NCBI GenBank assembly: GCA_015062495.1
Contig: SUUN01000002.1
Location: forward strand, 1 to 64,000
Reading direction: 5' to 3'
Source: Alphaproteobacteria bacterium
GTDB taxonomy: Bacteria > Pseudomonadota > Alphaproteobacteria > Rs-D84
Length of the DNA stretch: 64,000 nt
Each line of letters begins with the position of its first letter. Positions within the stretch are counted from its first letter, which is position 1. Positions 1-7,421 of the stretch are shown here, piece by piece. The translations under genes were made by a program, and so were the position numbers. The notes under the pieces are model-generated. The model worked only from the letters and a program-made list of their open reading frames with translations. It had not been told where the DNA came from and did no database searches.

Positions 1-1
1 T

Positions 2-1372
2 ATTTGGGATTTCGTGGTCGCTAGACTCGCTTCTATGCGTGTCGATTCTTGTACTACAGAAGTCAAAAATTGCCTCCAATCCGACGACCGGTGCGGTAAG
101 GATTATACCCAATGTATCGGATTGGATTTAGAGGCACTACGGCAAATGTGTCCACTGGAAAAATTAGTTGCCTGCCAAACCGCCGATGAAAATGGCAACT
201 ATACCGCCCAATGGGACAAATTCGACAGCATCGTCCAAGGAATATGGCTGGGGATAGATAACGCCATGCTAGAACAATGTCAAAACATAGTTAATGAAAA
301 AATGCTGGAAATATGTGGCGATACATCCACATGCATGGCATTTGACGACGACAACATAATTGGCACGGAATCACTGATCAGTTATCAGGAAAACAACGGC
401 AATTATGTAATTGAGGGTCTAATATCCTTTGGCAATATCAAAGTCGAAAAGACACAATCAAGCGATGACGACGTAAAATTTGGCCAATATGAAATCAATA
501 TTAATGATTATAAAAAACACCTGAACGATACAGACCCAACAACGGCACGCGTGGTATCGGCACTGCAATCAACCGCCAACAAAATTAATCAAAAAATTGC
601 CGTCCTGTCCCAAGACCCACAAATAGACATGTGCGTCAATGGTCGCAACCTGCGCCAGATAAACGGACGCGAAACAACATCTGCACGTTTTCCATATTTG
701 CTGGACTCGTCTATTTTGGCGATTATTTCATCTGGGCTGGAACGCGCAAATATAAATTACACCAAAAAGTACAATGAATTACTAGGTCAAGCACTGGAAG
801 CCAAAGATGACGCCGTCAAATCAACGCTTTGCGCCGCCATGGCATCAAGCGACACACCCCAATGCGCCGAATACATATCTATCCTTGGCGAAGCATTCTG
901 CACAAAATATACCGCCAACACATTTGAAAACGTATTCAGCTCAGACACAACCACAGGCATGAGTGGCGAAGACATTTATTCAACCAAATACACAATTTCT
1001 GGCGCAAAACTCAGCGATTTAGCAACAGTCCAACAAAAAGGGCACGGCGAATTCACGCAAACCGATTCCAAGGGAAACATGATTGGAAAAATCGCAATGT
1101 CTGCGGTATATTCCCCAGATAAAAATTTATGCACCCTGACCACAACTACAACCATGTGCGCAAATATGGAAACAGTAATTACCACTGACACAACCACATC
1201 CTGCAAAAGCGGTGGCTTTACATTACTTGGCGGGAATGGCTGCAAAGGTGGCGGTGGCATATTAAATATAGGCGGCGGCAAAAAAACCACAACTGTTGAC
1301 CAAACATTCGAAGGGGTGGCATGCCAAGAATTTATGTCCCCGACCACCACAACAACACAAATCAATATGTAA
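2..1372 (+). CDS. Cys-rich secreted-type protein, 5'-truncated by window edge
   Basis: The frame is open from the first bases of the window (nt 2) to the TAA at 1370-1372, so only the C-terminal ~456 residues are present; the GTG at 14 is not a credible start. I do not recognise a named family. Near the left end a C-x6-C-x6-C-x6-C block ('CTTEVKNC', then 'CGKDYTQC') matches blocks in the genes at 6520 and 7422, so it belongs to that local Cys-rich family. The C-terminal third is Thr/Gly/Cys-rich ('GGNGCKGGGGILNIGGG', then runs of Thr). The missing N-terminus probably carries a signal peptide, as in the relatives. A strong intrinsic terminator follows at once. Function unknown. Confidence 0.75.
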   Translation: MWDFVVARLASMRVDSCTTEVKNCLQSDDRCGKDYTQCIGLDLEALRQMCPLEKLVACQTADENGNYTAQWDKFDSIVQGIWLGIDNAMLEQCQNIVNEKMLEICGDTSTCMAFDDDNIIGTESLISYQENNGNYVIEGLISFGNIKVEKTQSSDDDVKFGQYEININDYKKHLNDTDPTTARVVSALQSTANKINQKIAVLSQDPQIDMCVNGRNLRQINGRETTSARFPYLLDSSILAIISSGLERANINYTKKYNELLGQALEAKDDAVKSTLCAAMASSDTPQCAEYISILGEAFCTKYTANTFENVFSSDTTTGMSGEDIYSTKYTISGAKLSDLATVQQKGHGEFTQTDSKGNMIGKIAMSAVYSPDKNLCTLTTTTTMCANMETVITTDTTTSCKSGGFTLLGGNGCKGGGGILNIGGGKKTTTVDQTFEGVACQEFMSPTTTTTQINM

Positions 1373-1374
1373 AC

Positions 1375-1402
1375 AAAAAACCGCCAATTGGCGGTTTTTT
1401 TT
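1375..1402. terminator. Bidirectional intrinsic terminator
   Basis: Perfect hairpin (AAAAAACCGCC-AATT-GGCGGTTTTTT) between two convergent genes. T-runs on both strands allow it to end transcription from either side. Confidence 0.9.
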
Positions 1403-1814
1403 ATTTCATTCTTTGCTGAATCTGGCTGATACGCGATTGAATTATAGCCTCGTTCAATGAGATATTTGACATCGCCATCACCGATTCCACAAATGCCCGG
1501 GCAGACGGCGCCTTTTCTAAATTCGACGTACGCACACGTAATACAGGCTCTGTCCCAAAGAAATAATGGCTATTGTGTTTACTTACATTAACACCATTGC
1601 TGTGCAAAATATACTTTACCAATGGAATATCTGCATCATCCACAAAGCAATACCAATATCTGTGCTTATTACTCGCAACTGTATAAAACTTGTTCATCGA
1701 TTTAAATGCAACAACCTGGGCATCCAATTGCGGATTGTCACTGGCCACAACCGGTGCTTTGCCTGGGAACAAATTTTTTACATAATTTACAACTGTCTTA
1801 TAACTCAAATCCAT
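1401..1814 (-). CDS. Hypothetical protein, 137 aa
   Basis: Unrecognised soluble protein with no signal peptide or membrane segment. It begins 'MDLSYKTVVNYVKNLFPG' and has a central aromatic stretch 'NKHRYWYCFVDD' and a helical Gln/Arg-rich end 'ISQIQQRMK'. A helix plus a mixed alpha/beta core is plausible, but no motif identifies a fold. It has its own candidate promoter (TTGCCT-16-TATTAT at 1839-1866) with 'AAAGGATAAGAT' before the ATG as ribosome-binding site. It stands alone between the convergent Cys-rich gene and the autotransporter terminator. Function unknown. Confidence 0.7.
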   Translation of the reverse strand: MDLSYKTVVNYVKNLFPGKAPVVASDNPQLDAQVVAFKSMNKFYTVASNKHRYWYCFVDDADIPLVKYILHSNGVNVSKHNSHYFFGTEPVLRVRTSNLEKAPSARAFVESVMAMSNISLNEAIIQSRISQIQQRMK

Positions 1815-1838
1815 ATCTTATCCTTTGATTGCCCCACA

Positions 1839-1866
1839 ATAATATACCCACACAAATAAAAGGCAA
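1839..1866 (-). promoter_or_regulatory. Candidate sigma70 promoter
   Basis: On the minus strand TTGCCT (1861-1866), a 16-bp spacer, then TATTAT (1839-1844), about 25 bp upstream of the ATG at 1814. Confidence 0.45.
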
Positions 1867-1867
1867 G

Positions 1868-1892
1868 AAAAAAACGCCATTCCTGGCGTTTC
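1868..1892 (-). terminator. Terminator of the autotransporter gene
   Basis: Hairpin AAACGCCA-GGAA-TGGCGTTT, followed on the minus strand by a T-run, directly after the stop codon at 1893. Confidence 0.88.
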
Positions 1893-4800
1893 TTATATCC
1901 CCAAACGATGGGTCAACTTCATCATAAATATAGACTCGTTACCAAAGTCATCCGTATGGTTTGGATTAATTCTATATATAAATCCAACTGCACCATCGGT
2001 AAAGTCACCAAACTGATGACGATATGTCCCCATCAAACGCATTTCACGTTTTTCCGGACGCAGGGACAAATCTTCAACATGCGTATCGACAACATTCAAC
2101 TTATAACCATTATCTGGCGCATCCACAACATCATATTGGGCGTACGCATACCGCAACGCACCGTCTGTTATTGCCAACGGCTGGGAAATACCGAATTCAA
2201 AATTTCCAATATTCGCCCCAAACGCAAATGCATTTGATGTTATATCAGTCAACCCCATCACAAATTCACCACTAGCATTCGACCGTGTCTGGGCAAAAGT
2301 CGCACGCGCCGTCAAATCAACCATATCAGATACTTGATATTGCGCAACCGCATCAACGTACATCGTATCCCCATCCCCCAGATTTAACAGTCCACCCGTC
2401 TGGGCCCCCAACAATGTGTCCGTTTCATGCGCACTACCAACAGAACCGATAAATTTGAATTTATCACCCGTCCACGCAACATTGGCCGCCCCACCCTGCA
2501 TCAATCCCAATCTGGCCGGCATATATTGTGCTGAAATCGTCGGATCATTTTCTAACAAACCTTCGTCTGTAATCATACCCGAAAACGCACGCGCACCAAA
2601 CGACCATTTCCCAGAATTATACGCGACATCCGACACAACCGCATTTGACATCAACCCCAAAACTGGATTTGCCAATCCTGAAAAACGCGACACACCATCG
2701 GTAAAGTAATGCTGATACGACGCACCAAAATTCCAGCGACCAGTTGCATAATCCAACGTCAAATTATCCAAGCCATTCAGGTTGTCATTATATGCACGTT
2801 CTGAAAAGGCCATCGTTAAACCAATCGCACCAATCTGATTGCGTTGGGTATTTTCACGCCGCGTTTTAAAATCACCCAACACATCGCCCATATACAGTCC
2901 ACGTTCATCACCCGCGCCAAACGCAAATTCATTTTCCCACACACGTGGCAAACTTAACGACCCATCAACATTTTCCAACACATCAAAGTACGGCGCGCGA
3001 ATTGTCGCACCACGCAAATTCAGCACAGACGATGGCCGGAACACAGTATTCGTCGCCGCCCGCCAAAAAGCATTACCACTGCTTGACACAATATTTGTAC
3101 CATTATAATAATACACTGACGTCCCCGGTTTGGTCGCACGTTCTAAATTTATCAAACCATACCCAAAAACGTCTTTAAATGCAGCCAGGTATTCATCATC
3201 TGTTTCTGGAGAATACTCGCCCGGCAATTCATAGCGTCCCTGCAGGTAAGATACCAATGCTGCTTTAGCCTGCTCCGGTGTTGCACCCCATGGTTTTGCC
3301 GTATCTGGATTTGTTCCCAAATATGCGCCATCCGCCGTCAATGCCAGCAAAGCAAAAACTTCATCATTATCCAAATATGCAAATGCAGACTGAACCGATG
3401 CAATTGCACCTGCCATTGACGCGACCGCCATTTCACTGTTCTCGCCTGGGGCGGCAAAACACCACGGATCAACACCATTTAACCCCAGACCTGCATCACC
3501 ACATTTTCGTGACGCATAAATCGTATCGTAAAAATCATCACTATTATCTTCTGGCGTACCATTATCATTATAGCCTGCTTCCCACTTTGCCAACACAATC
3601 TTCCCAACAGTAGAATTAGGACCTGTATAATCTGACACATCATCTATTGTACTTGTATTAGTCCCAGTACCACTAAGTTCCACAGTAACAACCGATGCAA
3701 ACAGATGTTCCAAATCAGTCCATATTGCGGGTGCATAATTCTCAAACGTGGGATCAAGCGCAGCAACAGACTTTCCATCCCCAACACCATACTCGTATGC
3801 GCCAACCGAATTTACAATTATCTGATTTTGATAATCACCAACCATTGCATATAAACTTTTTGCATCCATTCCAGGCGTATCAACCGTATCATCATTTGTT
3901 TCATCCAAATTGTAGTACACATTAATATAGTTTTCATACGCGCTTTTACGTGCAGCATCCGTAGACAACCCCGATATTCCAGCCTTGAAATCAGACATTT
4001 TTAAGTAACCCAAATTTGTATTTTTCGGATTTAACGCCAGATTTGCAATAACCCCAACCACAGATTCACCTGCGGATTCTAACTTTGCCGCACTTAACAT
4101 CGCCGCATAATTCATCAAATCAATTGTTTTCAAAGAATTAACATTGCCATTAAACAACGCTTCGTAATTTGTCCCATTTTGAACAAAGTTCAAACTAACC
4201 CCATTTTTTGTGCCAGTCAGTACATTTGTATCATCCGTCACATCAACCGCAGAAAAATCACCATCATCGCCCAACGTTATCTTATATTCAACACCATCTA
4301 ATGTAAACGTATCATCATTTGCCCAATCGGTCGCTCCACTTGCATTACTGGATGCACCAACCACCGAATCCAATGCCAGACCGCCACCCGTACGATAAAC
4401 CGTCAATTGTCCATTTGGCACAAAACCATAATAATCGGCAATCCCTGGCTTCCACCCCGCAACTACCTTGGCAGACGTGCTATCTTGTTCAGATGCACTG
4501 CCAAAAACCGTACCATGCCCCGAAAAATCAAATCCTGTACGTTCCGTCAAATCTGTCAAATCCGTTAAATTACTTCTGTTATAAAATTTGCGCGATTGCT
4601 TTGTCAAAGTCGCCATAGCATTTGTACATTCCGTCGACCCTGAACCATACTGAGTGCACGCGGCCTGCGCCACCTTTACCTGATCTTTATCGGCCCAATT
4701 TAACCAGTCATCTGCCAAACTGCCTGTTGTATTAACACCACTGGCACTTACCACTGCCACACCAACCGGCTTACCACCCTCCAATGGGTCACCTGGGAAT

Positions 4801-5513
4801 GGCAAACTGCTTAAATTAAATGGCGTATTATCACTGGTGATACGAATGGTTTCCAACCCCATATACCCACGCGCCATTGAATTATATCCATACGCCATCA
4901 TCAAATAATTAAACTTTTTCATAAAGTTAAAATTATACTCATACGCGTTTGAACTCCACAAATTTACATCATCATCGGCAACCCCTGCAGGTAACGTAAA
5001 CGCCACGTCAACATCCCCACCGCCTGTGTCGCCACCGGGATTATTGCTGGGGCGGTCGCCACCACCATTTGACGCATCATTATCGTTGCCCGGATCGAAC
5101 ACATCCGTCAACAGAAACAGCCCCCCTACAACAACGGCGGCCCCCGCCGCCGCTAAACCAATCCCCTGGGCAGACGACAGTCCGCTGAACAGTCCACCAC
5201 CACCCCTGGGTTTGTTTTTATTATTAAACTTTTTTATCTGACGATCACAATTGGACGCATCCGCCCCATACATCTGCAAAATCTGTGCCGCACGCACATC
5301 ATTGTTCATCAACGCCGTACAAACAATCGACAGCCCCGTTGAATCCACAAAGTTCACATCCGCCCCATTATTCACCAGGGCCTGAACCTGTTGAATATCC
5401 GCGGATTTCGCCGCCGCCAACAACTGGGCCGCCATCATAAATTCATTTGACGCACCAAATGACGCCACCGGTGCCAAGAACAACGAAAACACTAAAATTC
5501 TGATAAACTTCAT
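1893..5513 (-). CDS. S8-type autotransporter with ankyrin N-terminus and degenerate catalytic site
   Basis: 1206 aa. Signal peptide at 1-20; two ankyrin-like repeats at about 25-88 ('NNGADVNFVDSTGLS', 'MYGADASNCD'); a hydrophobic segment at 117-136; a Gly/Asp/Asn-rich linker; a subtilisin-like (S8) domain at about 190-795; and a C-terminal autotransporter beta-barrel of about 280 residues ending 'MMKLTHRLGI'. The S8 assignment rests on 'SGHGTVFGS' around His333, 'WCFAAPG' at 684-690 and 'FGYGLINLERAT' at 783-794, which resemble the equivalent places in S8 autotransporters. The catalytic Asp position reads 'VAVVSASGV' (252-260), and the GTSMAAPHVAG motif reads 'NSEMAVASMAG' (692-702), with Glu694 where the nucleophilic Ser should be. 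A secreted surface protein is likely, but probably not an active protease. Promoter at 5542-5571; RBS AGAGAGA. Confidence 0.85.
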   Translation of the reverse strand: MKFIRILVFSLFLAPVASFGASNEFMMAAQLLAAAKSADIQQVQALVNNGADVNFVDSTGLSIVCTALMNNDVRAAQILQMYGADASNCDRQIKKFNNKNKPRGGGGLFSGLSSAQGIGLAAAGAAVVVGGLFLLTDVFDPGNDNDASNGGGDRPSNNPGGDTGGGDVDVAFTLPAGVADDDVNLWSSNAYEYNFNFMKKFNYLMMAYGYNSMARGYMGLETIRITSDNTPFNLSSLPFPGDPLEGGKPVGVAVVSASGVNTTGSLADDWLNWADKDQVKVAQAACTQYGSGSTECTNAMATLTKQSRKFYNRSNLTDLTDLTERTGFDFSGHGTVFGSASEQDSTSAKVVAGWKPGIADYYGFVPNGQLTVYRTGGGLALDSVVGASSNASGATDWANDDTFTLDGVEYKITLGDDGDFSAVDVTDDTNVLTGTKNGVSLNFVQNGTNYEALFNGNVNSLKTIDLMNYAAMLSAAKLESAGESVVGVIANLALNPKNTNLGYLKMSDFKAGISGLSTDAARKSAYENYINVYYNLDETNDDTVDTPGMDAKSLYAMVGDYQNQIIVNSVGAYEYGVGDGKSVAALDPTFENYAPAIWTDLEHLFASVVTVELSGTGTNTSTIDDVSDYTGPNSTVGKIVLAKWEAGYNDNGTPEDNSDDFYDTIYASRKCGDAGLGLNGVDPWCFAAPGENSEMAVASMAGAIASVQSAFAYLDNDEVFALLALTADGAYLGTNPDTAKPWGATPEQAKAALVSYLQGRYELPGEYSPETDDEYLAAFKDVFGYGLINLERATKPGTSVYYYNGTNIVSSSGNAFWRAATNTVFRPSSVLNLRGATIRAPYFDVLENVDGSLSLPRVWENEFAFGAGDERGLYMGDVLGDFKTRRENTQRNQIGAIGLTMAFSERAYNDNLNGLDNLTLDYATGRWNFGASYQHYFTDGVSRFSGLANPVLGLMSNAVVSDVAYNSGKWSFGARAFSGMITDEGLLENDPTISAQYMPARLGLMQGGAANVAWTGDKFKFIGSVGSAHETDTLLGAQTGGLLNLGDGDTMYVDAVAQYQVSDMVDLTARATFAQTRSNASGEFVMGLTDITSNAFAFGANIGNFEFGISQPLAITDGALRYAYAQYDVVDAPDNGYKLNVVDTHVEDLSLRPEKREMRLMGTYRHQFGDFTDGAVGFIYRINPNHTDDFGNESIFMMKLTHRLGI

Positions 5514-5541
5514 CTATATTCTCTCTTATAAATAAAATCTT

Positions 5542-5571
5542 ATCATATCAGCCTTTTATCTGTCCAGCCAA
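5542..5571 (-). promoter_or_regulatory. Candidate sigma70 promoter of the autotransporter
   Basis: Minus strand TTGGCT (5566-5571), an 18-bp spacer, then TATGAT (5542-5547), about 29 bp from the ATG. Confidence 0.5.
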
Positions 5572-5580
5572 AAAAGCATA

Positions 5581-5610
5581 AAAAAAATCGGTTCGCAACC
5601 GCGAACCGAT
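5581..5610 (-). terminator. Intrinsic terminator of the 250-aa coiled-coil gene
   Basis: A 10-bp perfect stem (ATCGGTTCGC / GCGAACCGAT, 4-nt loop) at 5587-5610, followed by seven T on the minus strand. Confidence 0.92.
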
Positions 5611-5633
5611 TAAATAAAACAACAAAATGTTAA

Positions 5634-6386
5634 TTATTTTGACTTGGTAACAAATACCGCTGTAAATTGAACATTTTGTACCTGGCGTGCACGGGCCAAA
5701 GAATCAGCCGCAATCAGCGCAGCCGGCGTGTTAACAACAACACTGTTGCCATCACCCACAACAATCGCGCCATTATTCACGGAATTGTTATCCAACTTAA
5801 TGTCCGTTTTGCACGCTGCGCCACCGACAACAATCGCACCGTTATTCTGGGAATTATTCAGACTAACGTTTGTCGCACCGCCACATCCAGTTCTTACTGG
5901 CTGCTGAACAATGATAATTGTATCTGGCTTTACCGGTGCTGATTTCACAGGCGCAGGTTTTACCGGTGCTGGCGTCGTTTGCACAGGTTTCTGTGCAGGC
6001 TTGCGCTTGGAATTACGGCAATCCTTTAATTTACCATTAACCACCGTCAAAGAATCATTCAGCGTAGCAATTGAATCGCGCTGTGTACGAATTGTATCAC
6101 GTTGCATACGAATTGTATCCGCCTTGGCACGATTATCCTGGCTTAAACCACCAATCATATTGGTTGCATCACGCATTGCGACACGCAAACTGTCCAATGT
6201 CTGATTTGCGGCAACCAGTTCTGATTTTTTCGCTTCTTTTTCAGAACGTTCAGATTTTTTACCACTGCACTGCGTTGCGCCAAACACAACCAATGCAACT
6301 GCTGCGACGCCCGCCGCAACATGAATAATCCACCATTTTTTTGTTTTCCCTGTCCCCGTTGTTGGTGCAGGTGTTCCAGTAGCCAT
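5634..6386 (-). CDS. Membrane-anchored coiled-coil protein with duplicated Asn/Gly motif
   Basis: 250 aa, not assignable to a named family. A Thr/Pro/Gly-rich cytoplasmic start is followed by one membrane helix (about 19-40, 'WWIIHVAAGVAAVALVVFGA') and a Lys/Glu-rich coiled coil ('RMQRDTIRTQRDSIATLND'). Next comes a Pro-Val-Lys linker of PAPVKPAPVK type that could span the periplasm. The C-terminal domain contains 'NVSLNNSQNNGAIVVG' and then the related 'KLDNNSVNNGAIVVGDGN', an internal duplication. The design suggests an inner-membrane anchor holding a small Asn/Gly-rich periplasmic domain near the wall; this is inference. It has a consensus promoter (6417-6445), the RBS AAAAGGAT and its own terminator. 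Confidence 0.8.
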   Translation of the reverse strand: MATGTPAPTTGTGKTKKWWIIHVAAGVAAVALVVFGATQCSGKKSERSEKEAKKSELVAANQTLDSLRVAMRDATNMIGGLSQDNRAKADTIRMQRDTIRTQRDSIATLNDSLTVVNGKLKDCRNSKRKPAQKPVQTTPAPVKPAPVKSAPVKPDTIIIVQQPVRTGCGGATNVSLNNSQNNGAIVVGGAACKTDIKLDNNSVNNGAIVVGDGNSVVVNTPAALIAADSLARARQVQNVQFTAVFVTKSK

Positions 6387-6416
6387 TTTTTATCCTTTTG
6401 TTATCTACACACAAAC

Positions 6417-6445
6417 AATATAGACAAACGATTACAATTTGTCAA
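6417..6445 (-). promoter_or_regulatory. Consensus sigma70 promoter
   Basis: TTGACA (6440-6445), a 17-bp spacer and TATATT (6417-6422) on the minus strand, for the gene starting at 6386. Confidence 0.8.
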
Positions 6446-6472
6446 TACCTAAAATTAAAATTCTTTTTCCCT

Positions 6473-6501
6473 TTGCACCGCGCACCCGTTTTTGATATAA
6501 T
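6473..6501 (+). promoter_or_regulatory. Sigma70 promoter of the Cys-rich operon
   Basis: TTGCAC (6473-6478), a 17-bp spacer and TATAAT (6496-6501), then AGAGAGA just before the ATG at 6520. It is divergent from the promoter at 6417-6445. Confidence 0.75.
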
Positions 6502-6519
6502 CAGACCAATAGAGAGAAT

Positions 6520-7407
6520 ATGAAAACACATAACACAAATCTTAATTGCAAAATTGCTCTTTGTTCTTTGCTCTTTGCTCTTTGCATTGGCACGGCGGGT
6601 GCTGCAACAACGTGTTCACGTGCAAACCTGACACGCTGTCTGGATTCTGCATGCGCCATTGGTGTATCATCAAACCCGTCCGCCCGGTGTCAATATTGCG
6701 GTACATCCACCGCCGGCACGCCACCAAAAAACGTGATGAAATCCGTATCTGCAGGCACATCGGCAAAATACAATATTTCTGACAAGGAATTAAAGAAAGC
6801 ACCCACCGACCCCGGCCAACGTTATGCCTGGGCGACAAAACAATGCATTGCCAAGGTTGCAGGCTGTACCGCAGACGACGTCACCGACATATACGACAGT
6901 TTAATTGAACAATCGTGCAAGGCCGCCGGCGTATCCGCACAAATGGACAAAACCATTGAATCTGCTGGCAAAACAAAGTCAAAATCCGCGTGCCAGTCTG
7001 AAATTACAAATTGTGTTATATTGGACAAAAACTGCATGGCAGACTATCGCAACTGTGCTGAAAATTCCGATTTTGACAGAATCTTTGCCGCCTGTGGCGT
7101 GGCCAGTGCCGGTTGTGACGAATACATTTCAACAATTCGCACCGATTTAATTGCCGATCGTGACAATGCGGTTAAAAATGCAGAATCAATTTTGAACCAG
7201 ATTGTTGCATCATATCAATCTGCACGCGATAAAAAAATATCATCAATTAAATCTGGATGCGCAAATAATTCTGCACGCGACGCGTGCGTTGCGACCGTTT
7301 GCGCCAACAATATGAACAACGGTTGCGGTGTGGGATATGAATCTGAAAAATCAATGGCAATACAATTATGCAAATTCTATGAAATCGCATGCGCAACGAT
7401 TGACTAA
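6520..7407 (+). CDS. Secreted Cys-rich protein, first gene of three-gene operon
   Basis: 295 aa with a Sec signal peptide whose hydrophobic core ('CSLLFALCIGTAGA') is encoded by a CTCTTTG-repeat stretch (6553-6590). About 18 cysteines in the mature part, in pairs, suggest an oxidised periplasmic or surface protein. A C-x6-C-x6-C-x6-C block ('CQSEITNC', 'CMADYRNC') is shared with the gene at window start and the next gene. Helical segments follow ('IRTDLIADRDNAVKNAESIL'), and the protein ends without a membrane segment. It is followed after 14 bp by the 610-aa relative and then by a protein with an OmpA-like domain, so envelope association is likely. Molecular function unknown. Confidence 0.8.
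   Translation: MKTHNTNLNCKIALCSLLFALCIGTAGAATTCSRANLTRCLDSACAIGVSSNPSARCQYCGTSTAGTPPKNVMKSVSAGTSAKYNISDKELKKAPTDPGQRYAWATKQCIAKVAGCTADDVTDIYDSLIEQSCKAAGVSAQMDKTIESAGKTKSKSACQSEITNCVILDKNCMADYRNCAENSDFDRIFAACGVASAGCDEYISTIRTDLIADRDNAVKNAESILNQIVASYQSARDKKISSIKSGCANNSARDACVATVCANNMNNGCGVGYESEKSMAIQLCKFYEIACATID
6553..6590 (+). repeat. CTCTTTG-type dispersed repeat inside signal-peptide coding sequence
   Basis: ATTGCTCTTTG followed by further near-heptamer repeats of the form (T/C)TCTTTG. Related copies lie at 7465-7490, 11911-11921, 13624-13656 (reverse) and 46719-46731. Confidence 0.75.
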
Positions 7408-7421
7408 GGGCAATAAAACAA

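Noticed and set aside
2024-4618. Plus-strand ORFs opposite the autotransporter (for example 2416-2709, 4319-4618)
   Set aside because: Low-complexity His/Pro/Gln translations typical of antisense frames; no start signals.
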